Source: Pararhizobium_B sp963838155
Lineage (GTDB): Bacteria > Pseudomonadota > Alphaproteobacteria > Rhizobiales > Rhizobiaceae
Direction of reading: 5' to 3'
Assembly: GCA_963838155.1 (NCBI GenBank)
Contig: CAWIQE010000036.1
Coordinates: forward strand, 1 to 64,000
Length of the DNA: 64,000 nucleotides
How positions within the stretch are numbered: position 1 is the stretch's first letter; each line of letters opens with the position of its first letter. Under the pieces are notes generated by a model. That model was not told the DNA's origin. It did no database searches and was given only the letters and a program-made list of their open reading frames with translations. Positions 8,199 through 14,775 of the stretch are shown here, piece by piece. A program made the translations under genes and the position numbers.

Positions 8199-8864
8199 TC
8201 AGAAATCGAGATCGGCTCGAATATCTGCGAGAAGGTCGTCCAGGCTCGTCTTCGAAGCCTCCTTCGCGGGACCGCCGTCTTCGACGTCGCTCCCGGAGTC
8301 GCAATCGTCGTCGATCAGTCGGCGGAGGTCGGCGAGGTCGGCGTCCACGGCGTCCCGGCTGCGATGGAGGTCCGATCCTCGGGAAAGGAAGAACGTCTCG
8401 GCGGGCACGATATCGTCGGCCTCATCCCCATCGTCCCCCCAATTCCGATCGCAATCGAGTTCCGATGCGGTAACGTCCGGAACCACGTCGTGCTCCTTCC
8501 CAACCGGGTCTCCCTCGTCCAAAATGGTCACCGTTGGTTTGGCGGGCATGTATTCGGTCTCTTCTTGAAACGTCACGCGACGCTTTGGCGCCTCCTCCTT
8601 CTCCTCCGTCGTCTCCTTCTCCGGGGCCCGCTTCGGCTTCCTCGCCAGCCGAAGGGTCTGGGCGGCGGACTGAAGGGATAGGCTGAGATTGCGCGTCGAC
8701 GTGACGCGCCGGAAACCGTCGGACAGGGCGCGGGACCCCGTGCGGGCCGGCATCATCAGGCTCCTGCCGCTCTGGGTCCGCTCCAGGCCTCTCAGCAGAC
8801 GATTTGCGGATTGCATTGAAATTCGCGGCCCGCCGCCGGAACCGCCTACACTACGGCTGCTCAT
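8199..8864 (-). CDS. Putative type III effector, disordered, with RVxF and LD-like motifs
   Basis: The 221-aa product has a Ser/Gly/Arg-rich N-terminus without a Sec signal (MSSRSVGGSGGGPRISMQS), typical of type III secreted proteins, and a strongly acidic C-terminal half. The segment KRRVTFQEETE (residues 94-104) matches the protein phosphatase-1 docking motif RVxF with flanking basic and acidic residues. The C-terminus SLDDLLADI (207-215) matches the paxillin LD consensus LDxLLxxL. The ATG at 8862-8864 follows AAAGGA. No known homologue is recognised, and secretion and host binding are inference from motifs and from the neighbouring effector/chaperone genes. Confidence 0.6.
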   Translation of the reverse strand: MSSRSVGGSGGGPRISMQSANRLLRGLERTQSGRSLMMPARTGSRALSDGFRRVTSTRNLSLSLQSAAQTLRLARKPKRAPEKETTEEKEEAPKRRVTFQEETEYMPAKPTVTILDEGDPVGKEHDVVPDVTASELDCDRNWGDDGDEADDIVPAETFFLSRGSDLHRSRDAVDADLADLRRLIDDDCDSGSDVEDGGPAKEASKTSLDDLLADIRADLDF

Positions 8865-9087
8865 TTAAAAATCCTTTCGCAAAGCAATAGGCATCCGTTC
8901 GGGACGGAAGCCGATGGGCAGAGTTTCGTTTTTGCTACTTTACGCGCCCGGCCTTCCGGGCATCGACGCACTGCATCCATACCGCATCCGGGCGGGGGCG
9001 GCTGTCGCGTTTGGTACACCGACCGGCGCTTTGGGCACGTCCGCGTTTCCCGGGGATCGCGGAATTGCTCCATCCCGTTGTCCTGGC

Positions 9088-9131
9088 GCACTGCCGGACG
9101 GAAACCCGGGTCCGCTTTCCCTGGAACTGCT
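9088..9131. repeat. Degenerate interspersed palindromic element
   Basis: CTGCCGGACGGAAACCCGG followed by GTCCGCTTTCCCTGGAACTG aligns with the consensus of the other copies but has lost arm complementarity. It is an older copy inside the accessory region. Confidence 0.55.
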
Positions 9132-9211
9132 CGAACCGTTCCGCAGCGCAAGAAAGGGACCGGCAGACGCCAACCGGCGGCTGCACGGCGAAGACGCACG
9201 CGGAAAGGGAG

Positions 9212-9231
9212 AAGTTGACAGCTGTCAACTT
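9212..9231. repeat. Perfect 20-bp palindrome AAGTTGACAGCTGTCAACTT
   Basis: A fully symmetric site in the intergenic region between two effector-like genes. Its 14-bp core TTGACAGCTGTCAA recurs within the amidase gene at 31801-31814. It could be a regulator site or an over-represented genomic palindrome. Confidence 0.5.
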
Positions 9232-9397
9232 TGCGTTCGGCTGTCGATGTTGCGTTCGAACGGTCGGGCAGGCCTGTTACTGGACGGCAGCTTCGGACCG
9301 GCCGGAAAGGGCACCGGGTCGACCGCGGCCCACTTCAGAGGCCCGGCGGAACGGCACGCTCGAGGACCCTGCTGAACCGGCCATCTCGGCAGGGAAA

Positions 9398-9431
9398 GAA
9401 GCCACCGACGCACGATGGCGCCGGTGGCTTC
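9398..9431 (-). terminator. Rho-independent-like terminator of the RasGAP effector operon
   Basis: A perfect 10-bp stem, GAAGCCACCG (9398-9407) with CGGTGGCTTC (9422-9431), 14-nt loop, lies 77 bp beyond the effector stop. In the minus-strand transcript the 3' arm is followed by TTTCCCT. Confidence 0.6.
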
Positions 9432-9507
9432 CGAATATGCGGGGTCTTGGTCGGCTTCAAGCCAACAACCCTATCTCCTCATCCGGTCCTATGGGCCGGC
9501 AAAGGCG

Positions 9508-10773
9508 CTAATCCACATTCGCATTTTTTGGCTGATGTTGTTCCCTTTCGGTACTGACATCTTTTACTGAGAACGCGCTGACTTGCAGCATTCGTTTAAA
9601 TCTATCGAGCGCAGCCTCACTATTGGCCGCTTTTACAACATCACCATTGGCGCGCGCGATGACGACTTTACTGAAATCGTCGATTTGTTTTCTGATTTTT
9701 TCCTCAGTATTATTTTCTTTGAAAATGGGTTCGACGTTTTCATGTAATGGTTCTTTAGGATTATCTACAACGCTGACGCCATTGGCTATCGTCTGCAATA
9801 CCTTCTGGAATTCCAATATGTTTCGCTGCGCGCAATTGGAAAGGCTTTGATCCTTAGAGGCAGTAGCAATTGCCGGATTGATAGTACGAAGAAACAAAAA
9901 ATCGCTGATAGTTTTAGACTTTGCCTTTTCCTTCAGATCAACCGCAGCGTCGCTTTGATCGATCGCATCCAGGGCAACCGCTAAAGCGTCACAGAGGTCT
10001 TGCGGAACTTTGGCTGCTGCCGCGGCCGTCGATTCTGGGTCGGTTCCAAAGAGTTTTGCGCTGACCGCCTCCAAATTGTCGACGGCGGCCTTCGTCGAAG
10101 CATTTTCGTCGGCAACTTCCGCGTCCTCACCATAACCGACAAAGTTACCCCCGCTTGGATATGAGCCTTTGCGGAAAGCGAGAATGGGCGTTCCGGTGAA
10201 CGTCTCAATGATAGTGTCCCGCAAACTTTCGCGCATCGGCGCTCCGAAAATTGAGGCCGTTGCGGAAACCGACTGGTTGCCACGCAAAAAGTTATTTGCC
10301 GCTCTATTGTCTAGGTTTTTGGCACTGGCAAAATGAGAAATCCCGGCATGAACCGAGGCCAGCATCACATCTTTTGGAGGTGCGACCGATGAGTTGCTGT
10401 GCCAATCGCCTTCGAAGTCATATTCGGATAGCGGCTTGAATTTTTCCGCCGAATTCGTGGAATTGGCTCCTTTCGCACGGTCTCGTGCCATCTTCCGTTC
10501 GTTCGCGGCATTTTTGTTACCAGTAGGCTTGAGAGCGATAGATTCGGATTTTGATGACGAGAAGAAATCCCGGATCTTTCGACGAAGTCCACTGGTCCTG
10601 GCCGGAGCCATCGCCGGGCTTGTCTTTCCCACGCTACCGCCGCCGACGTTCGGCAGCTTGGAAACGAAGCTGGCCCGTAGCTTTCCGAAGCGGCTGGATT
10701 TCTTTTCGCCCTGGGCTTCAGCCCCGGGAAACCGAAATATATGAGAGTGTAGTATTCTGTTAGAGTCACCCAT
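9508..10773 (-). CDS. Putative type III effector with a RasGAP domain
   Basis: The 421-aa product has a polar, Ser/Lys-rich N-terminal 150 residues and then a segment matching eukaryotic Ras GTPase-activating proteins. NFLRGNQSVSATASIFG (161-177) corresponds to the LFRGNSLAS block of neurofibromin, placing the arginine finger at R164. FLFLRTINPAI (292-302) matches the FLRFINPAI signature, with R296 as the stabilising arginine. AQRN...K324...LQTIANGV (315-333) matches the following helix. The finger-to-FLR spacing is 132 residues against about 115 in human proteins. A CesT-like chaperone gene lies 47 bp upstream in the same orientation. Inferred role: delivery into eukaryotic cells to switch off Ras-family GTPases. 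The domain match is strong; activity and secretion are inference. Confidence 0.78.
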   Translation of the reverse strand: MGDSNRILHSHIFRFPGAEAQGEKKSSRFGKLRASFVSKLPNVGGGSVGKTSPAMAPARTSGLRRKIRDFFSSSKSESIALKPTGNKNAANERKMARDRAKGANSTNSAEKFKPLSEYDFEGDWHSNSSVAPPKDVMLASVHAGISHFASAKNLDNRAANNFLRGNQSVSATASIFGAPMRESLRDTIIETFTGTPILAFRKGSYPSGGNFVGYGEDAEVADENASTKAAVDNLEAVSAKLFGTDPESTAAAAAKVPQDLCDALAVALDAIDQSDAAVDLKEKAKSKTISDFLFLRTINPAIATASKDQSLSNCAQRNILEFQKVLQTIANGVSVVDNPKEPLHENVEPIFKENNTEEKIRKQIDDFSKVVIARANGDVVKAANSEAALDRFKRMLQVSAFSVKDVSTEREQHQPKNANVD

Positions 10774-10820
10774 GATAATATTAATCCTTTATTTGAAATA
10801 TATTCTGAAATCTATACTCT

Positions 10821-11279
10821 TTACACCCGAACGCTGAAATCGTTGTCTGAGCTCGCGAGGCCTTCGCCGGTGGTTTCTTCTGCTGCGGCCTTTCGGGCGT
10901 CTTCGGAATTCCAGTAGAACGCATGCTTGATGAAATCGGTGAAGCGGGTCTCGAGGATCGCGGCGTCGAGGCCGGCGGATTCGAGGCGCTGGCAGAGCAC
11001 GAAATCGCCGTCGCCCGGCTGCAGCGCCAGGCGGGCCGCGCCGGTGCCCTCGCCGAGGTGGTTGGCGGTGAGCAGGTAGCGCAGCAGCTTCGGGTCGCTT
11101 TCGTCGCCGATCTCCTCGATCGGGCTCCAGAGCTCCATCGTCTTGTCGTCGATGCGCGCGACGTTGACGGGCATCGAACTGTCGAAGAGCAGGCTCAGAT
11201 TGCCGTCGGCGTCGAAGGCGAGGTCGGTGAGGCCGACGAGGCGGCCGAGTTCGGCGATGGCCTGATCGATGTCTTTCAT
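10821..11279 (-). CDS. CesT/Tir-family type III secretion chaperone
   Basis: The 152-aa acidic product fits the CesT chaperone fold: LAFDADGNLSLLFD and MELWSPIEEIG strands, then LLRYLLTANHLGEGTGAARLALQPGDGDFVLCQRLE and a terminal helix TRFTDFIKHAFYW. Such proteins dimerise and hold effectors partly unfolded for secretion. I place the start at the ATG 11277-11279 (MKDIDQAIAELG) after GGGGAGA; the upstream extension is arginine-rich and unlike the family. It is immediately upstream of the RasGAP-domain gene, so that protein is its probable client. Confidence 0.85.
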   Translation of the reverse strand: MKDIDQAIAELGRLVGLTDLAFDADGNLSLLFDSSMPVNVARIDDKTMELWSPIEEIGDESDPKLLRYLLTANHLGEGTGAARLALQPGDGDFVLCQRLESAGLDAAILETRFTDFIKHAFYWNSEDARKAAAEETTGEGLASSDNDFSVRV

Positions 11280-11885
11280 TGGTGCAGTCTCCCCTGTTGG
11301 ACGTCTGGATGGACGTCGAAAAGCGAATGTCAACCTTTTGCTTAACCCGGATCGCCGGAACCGCCTGTCACGAACGACACAGGCAACCCCAGTTTGCCCC
11401 GGCCGCGCACGCCGCAGTTCGGCCGGCCCCGTGTTCTCCGTCCGGGGCCGGGCGATGGCGCTCCGTCGCGCGGTTTCCCTCGTCGGTCGTCCGTCCCGAG
11501 GGCAGGCGAGGACCGGCCGCGGCCTGCGGAGGATGCAACGGCCGTCGCCGGGCGCGCGGAACAGGCGGGACCGAACCCGAGGGTGGCGATGGGAAGGGGC
11601 GGACGATGGCCGGGATGACGATCGCCGCGTCGCCGACGACCGCCGGCGGGCGGAGCCGGTGCGGAGGCGGGAGAACTGCGGGCTCGTCGGCCTGCGGCCC
11701 GGAGTCGTCCCCCGGGCCGCATGGCGTCGTTCACGCCGAGCAGCAGACCGCCGCCCCGGCGACGGTCGCGCGCTGGCTTTCGTTCAGAGCGCTTCCAGGA
11801 AAAGTGGAAACCGGTTTTCCGTCCGGAAGCGCGTCAAAACAATGAGGTAGAGTGTGTCCGCGATTCCGTGAAGCGCGGACGCGCT
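11280..11885. other. Gene-free 600-bp region between two effector loci
   Basis: Separates the chaperone gene and the convergently placed 3' end of the next effector gene. It is very GC-rich with no domain-bearing frame on either strand. Its right part is the mosaic repeat at 11789-11889. Promoter elements for the chaperone-effector operon must lie in its left part, but I see no clear consensus site. Confidence 0.5.
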
Positions 11886-11889
11886 CTAG
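11789..11889. repeat. Composite interspersed mosaic element
   Basis: A full composite copy. The 44-bp palindrome at 11789-11832 (GCGCTTCC/GGAAGCGC) is followed by a conserved AACAATGAGGTAGAG linker and a second hairpin, GTGTCCGCG to CGCGGACGCGC, ending in CTCTAG at 11889. The final CTAG supplies the TAG stop (11886-11888) of the effector gene on the minus strand. The same linker follows the palindrome at 21936, and the second hairpin recurs at 47115-47150. Confidence 0.8.
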
Positions 11890-13298
11890 TTCTCTTCCTT
11901 CTTGCCAGAAAGGCGCTCGGCCAGATCGCTCACCGTTCCAGCGTCGAGCTTGCCCACCGTCCGCTGGACCGACGAGACCGGTGTGCCGTCAACAGTGTTC
12001 AAGAGGGCTTTTGTCAGATTTGCCCTGCGTGTGCTGACATCGTCGTCGTCGTCGAAGTCGTCGTCTTCGTCATTGTCGTATTTGTCGAACAGGTCGTCTT
12101 GACTGGTGATGACTGTATTCTTTTCGGTGTCCGTGGACACGTCTTTGGCCGTCACATCGGTCTCGGTCTCCTCGACGACCGAGGACTCCTCGGTGTCCGA
12201 AGGTAACGCCGACATGTCGTGAAGTGATGCAATTTCCGAATTCAATTTCCTCTTCAATACGTTTAATTCACCAATCGACATTTCCTCGATCGATTTGTCT
12301 AACTCGTAACTGACAAAATTCTTTTTTATAAGCGCGTTTACTTCCGCCAATAGCCTATTTCTATCAGCCTTGAGTTTCATCGTCTTTTCGGGTGACAGGG
12401 CCGCGAAAGGAACCGAAGCGGCGCTCTCGTTCCGCGGCGGAAGATCCGGGATTCGGGAAGGAAGGCCGGGGACGGTTTCCGAAGAGTCGGGCTTGTACGG
12501 CGTGAAGCTCGGCGCATTTCGCCTGGCCTCCAGTTCCTCTTTCCGTTTAGCAACGAACTCGGGGTCCTTGCCAAGCTGGCTGGGAAGAAGTGAGATCATA
12601 TTGTCTCCCACTTCTTCCTCGGTGATTTTCCCGCGAGGCGTCCCCGCGGCCGCCACGACTTCGGCGTACATTGGACCGCCGGGCACGACTTCGGCAGTTT
12701 GAGGTATCGCTATCGAATTTGCGGACTGATTTGCCGCCTCAAGCTTGCCTTTCAAACATTCAAGCTCTTTAAAGGACAGTGTGTTCAGGAATTCATCACC
12801 TTTTGCAAGGGTTTGCTCTAAAATAAGATCACTTTTGCAATTATTTGGCGTAAGCAAGTCTTTACAGACGACGATTAGAGCGGTTCGTTCTTCATCTCTT
12901 GCAAGCAATGCTTCCAAAAAGCACACCAAAGGTTGCGCATTTTTATCAATTTTATATTCTTCTAGAATTTGAGATGATGTATCAACTGTGCTTTGTTCGT
13001 CTTTAAACTCTTTTTGAAGGAGTTTAATCGCCTCATCGAACTCATCTTTTGCTAGATGGCCTACGACTCTATCCGAAATTGCCACAAGTGTTGTTGGCTC
13101 TTCGGCATTGGTATTGTTGTTTTTTTCGACCATGGAATTGCCGCTTGGCTGGATCGCTGGCGGCTGCTGCGGCACGTTGATTTTGGTCATCGCGAGGATC
13201 TTCGCCGCGGCCCAGTTCTTGATCGCCTCCAGGACTGCACGGAGCGTCGCGCCGATCCCGCCGCCGGGGGCGGCCGCCTGGGCCTTGACCTGCTGCAC
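11886..13298 (-). CDS. Putative type III effector, coiled and acidic, with YAEV and SH3-ligand motifs
   Basis: About 470 aa if started at the GTG 13296-13298; the next candidate is an ATG at 13188-13190, and no ATG exists upstream. The protein is lysine/glutamate-rich with helical segments. A motif repeats at LSFKELECLKGKLEA (174-188) and MSIGELNVLKRKLNS (340-354). GPMYAEV (208-214) resembles EPIYA-type tyrosine-phosphorylation motifs, and PDLPPR (284-289) is a class II SH3 ligand. The C-terminus has an acidic run near 409-420. The stop codon comes from the composite repeat. Base composition alternates between AT-rich and GC-rich blocks. Homology is not recognised; effector status is inferred from context. 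Confidence 0.6.
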   Translation of the reverse strand: MQQVKAQAAAPGGGIGATLRAVLEAIKNWAAAKILAMTKINVPQQPPAIQPSGNSMVEKNNNTNAEEPTTLVAISDRVVGHLAKDEFDEAIKLLQKEFKDEQSTVDTSSQILEEYKIDKNAQPLVCFLEALLARDEERTALIVVCKDLLTPNNCKSDLILEQTLAKGDEFLNTLSFKELECLKGKLEAANQSANSIAIPQTAEVVPGGPMYAEVVAAAGTPRGKITEEEVGDNMISLLPSQLGKDPEFVAKRKEELEARRNAPSFTPYKPDSSETVPGLPSRIPDLPPRNESAASVPFAALSPEKTMKLKADRNRLLAEVNALIKKNFVSYELDKSIEEMSIGELNVLKRKLNSEIASLHDMSALPSDTEESSVVEETETDVTAKDVSTDTEKNTVITSQDDLFDKYDNDEDDDFDDDDDVSTRRANLTKALLNTVDGTPVSSVQRTVGKLDAGTVSDLAERLSGKKEEN

Positions 13299-13420
13299 GA
13301 CGTGGGAACCGAGTACCAGAGGTCTGTATTTGTGTGAGTTCTCTGAATTATTCGAATAACGTCTGTCTTTTTCAAAAAAGACCTTTGCAGACTGTTCGAG
13401 AAATTCGGAGGTGGCAAGGA
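13299..13420. promoter_or_regulatory. Divergent promoter region between effector and chaperone operons
   Basis: 122 bp between the minus-strand effector start and the plus-strand chaperone start, AT-richer than its flanks, with GAATTATTCGAATAAC near 13345-13360 and the hairpin-forming GTCTGTC...GCAGAC at 13361-13393. It should hold promoters for both operons. I do not find a convincing hrp box, PIP box or tts box. Confidence 0.45.
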
Positions 13421-13885
13421 ATGACTATGGAAAACACGAGTTGGGATCGGCTGGTCGAGGAGCTTTCGAGACACGAAAGGATCGCCGCGGCCGAGATGAA
13501 CGGCCCCGATCTCCTGCTGCGCGCCGGCGGCGAGGTGATCCGCGTCACGAGCGACCGGGACCACGGCCGCACGGTGGTATGGGCGGTGGTCCAGCAAGTG
13601 CCGGGCGGCGCCATGGCGGTCGCGGCCAAGGCCGCGCTCGATTTCAACGTGACGTGCTGCGCGAGCATCCCGACGACCATGGGCCTCTTCGTCGAGAAGA
13701 GCGTCCTGCTCCTCGGCCGGAGCATCGAGCTCGCGGAGCCGGGCGCGGAGGAGGTCGTCAGCCAGGCGTTCGCGCTGGTCGGGCTTCTCGAAAAGGCGCG
13801 GGCGTTCGTGGATGCTGCACTGGCGCCGGACTTCGGGCACTCGGCCCAGTTCGCCGAGCCCCACGCCTCGATGGTCAGGGCATGA
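13421..13885 (+). CDS. CesT-like type III secretion chaperone (first of a pair)
   Basis: The 154-aa product starts MTMENTSWDRLVEELSRHERI after GGAGGTGGCAAGGA. Strands GPDLLLRAGGEVIRVTSDRD and RTVVWAVVQQVPGG, a central FNVTCCASIPTTMGLFVEKSVLLLGRSIEL, and the helical tail VSQAFALVGLLEKARAFVDAAL follow the usual alpha-beta-beta-beta-alpha order of class I chaperones. Its stop overlaps the next start (ATGA). It is the first gene of a three-gene operon with a second chaperone-like gene and the chimeric effector, so it likely serves that effector. Family identification rests on size, acidity, fold pattern and context. Confidence 0.6.
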   Translation: MTMENTSWDRLVEELSRHERIAAAEMNGPDLLLRAGGEVIRVTSDRDHGRTVVWAVVQQVPGGAMAVAAKAALDFNVTCCASIPTTMGLFVEKSVLLLGRSIELAEPGAEEVVSQAFALVGLLEKARAFVDAALAPDFGHSAQFAEPHASMVRA

Positions 13886-14358
13886 AGACGGAAATGGGAG
13901 GAAATCGCTTGTCGATCCATCTTGAAAAATTCCGTTCCGCGGTCTGCGGCTATCTGGAAAACAACGGAATAATCGTCGACAGGTCGGACATTTCGGACGA
14001 CGTCGTGATCCAGGCGCAGGGCAAGATAGTCCAGCTGCGTCTCGTCGAGGACGCGACGATGCTCGTTTCCACGATCGTCTATTTCAACATGATGGGAGAG
14101 GAGGACGTCGACAATACACTGATTTCCGAATTCAACGCGTGCCAGCTGTTCAAGGGCGGATACCGCCTGATGATCGAGCCGCAATCGAAGTCCATATATA
14201 TCGAGCAGGGGCTCAATAGCGGAAAATACGACGCCGAGAACCTTTCCTCGAAACTCTATGATTTTGTAAAGAGATCCATCGTATGCACGCGATCTTACAT
14301 AGAAAAAACCAAAGAAAATAATGATAATACTAATAGTTTATCGATAAATAATATTTAA
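13882..14358 (+). CDS. CesT-like type III secretion chaperone (second of a pair)
   Basis: The 158-aa product overlaps the preceding gene by 4 bp. The pattern HLEKFRSAVCGYLENNGI, DVVIQAQGKIVQLRLVEDATMLVSTIVYFNMMGEEDVDNTLISEFNACQLFKGGYRLMIEPQSKSIYIEQGL and helix LSSKLYDFVKRSIV fits a small chaperone with an N-terminal helix, antiparallel strands and a C-terminal helix. The last 60 bp abruptly become AT-rich (KENNDNTNSLSINNI), marking the junction to the AT-rich effector N-terminus. Possible heterodimer with the upstream gene product, both serving the effector at 14380. Confidence 0.6.
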   Translation: MKTEMGGNRLSIHLEKFRSAVCGYLENNGIIVDRSDISDDVVIQAQGKIVQLRLVEDATMLVSTIVYFNMMGEEDVDNTLISEFNACQLFKGGYRLMIEPQSKSIYIEQGLNSGKYDAENLSSKLYDFVKRSIVCTRSYIEKTKENNDNTNSLSINNI

Positions 14359-14379
14359 TTTAAGAATTGGAGAAATAAA

Positions 14380-14775
14380 ATGAGTAGAATTTTTAGTACT
14401 GGAAAAACAGTAGCAGTAAATCAACAAAATGACGCAATTAATAAAGGTAAAAAAAGCAATTTTAGTGAAAATGATAAAGGAGTGTCATCGGGTGAATTTT
14501 CAAATGGATCAACAATAAATATCGACTATGAAGACTCGTTGAGAAATATCGTTTCTGACTCAGAATACAACGAAAAATCTGAATCCAGTTTTGGGTCAAG
14601 TAAGGCAGAAAAAGAAAATAAGAATAAGTCCATAGATGATAATAAATATTATTTGGATAGTGATAGTAGCGATATATATGACGAATACGGTAATGTAAAA
14701 AAGGAAAAAGAAAAAGTTGATAACACTGATACGGAAGAAACGTTTTCAACTGAAAAAGGACGACAATTTTACTGA
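14380..14775 (+). CDS. N-terminal fragment of a chimeric putative type III effector (frameshifted)
   Basis: 131 codons in strongly AT-rich DNA (AAA, AAT, GAT, AGT dominate), unlike anything else in the window. The protein is Ser/Asn/Lys/Asp-rich and disordered (MSRIFSTGKTVAVNQQNDAIN), which suits a type III secretion signal. GGAG precedes the ATG. The frame ends at a TGA just after an A5 run at 14753-14757; removing one A joins it in phase to the frame ending at 15943. Read through, the product would be about 520 aa. This is either a sequencing error, a real mutation or slippage. Confidence 0.65.
   Translation: MSRIFSTGKTVAVNQQNDAINKGKKSNFSENDKGVSSGEFSNGSTINIDYEDSLRNIVSDSEYNEKSESSFGSSKAEKENKNKSIDDNKYYLDSDSSDIYDEYGNVKKEKEKVDNTDTEETFSTEKGRQFY

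Larger units (their letters stand above)
8865..9507. other. Intergenic region with degenerate repeat and palindrome
   Basis: No convincing gene. It holds a degenerate interspersed palindrome at 9088-9131 (CCGGACGGAAACCCGGG core), a perfect 20-bp palindrome at 9212-9231 built on TTGACAGCTGTCAA, and a terminator-like hairpin at 9398-9431 for the upstream effector operon. Confidence 0.6.

Noticed and set aside
13299..13420. HrpL, PIP or tts regulatory box before the effector and chaperone genes
   Set aside because: GGAACC occurs at 13304 on the plus strand but no CCAC half follows at 15-17 nt; no TTCGC-N15-TTCGC pair or tts-box consensus was found.
13187..13864. 225-codon minus-strand frame antisense to the first chaperone gene
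   Set aside because: Shadow of the plus-strand chaperone gene, which has coupling, ribosome-binding site and family-like structure.
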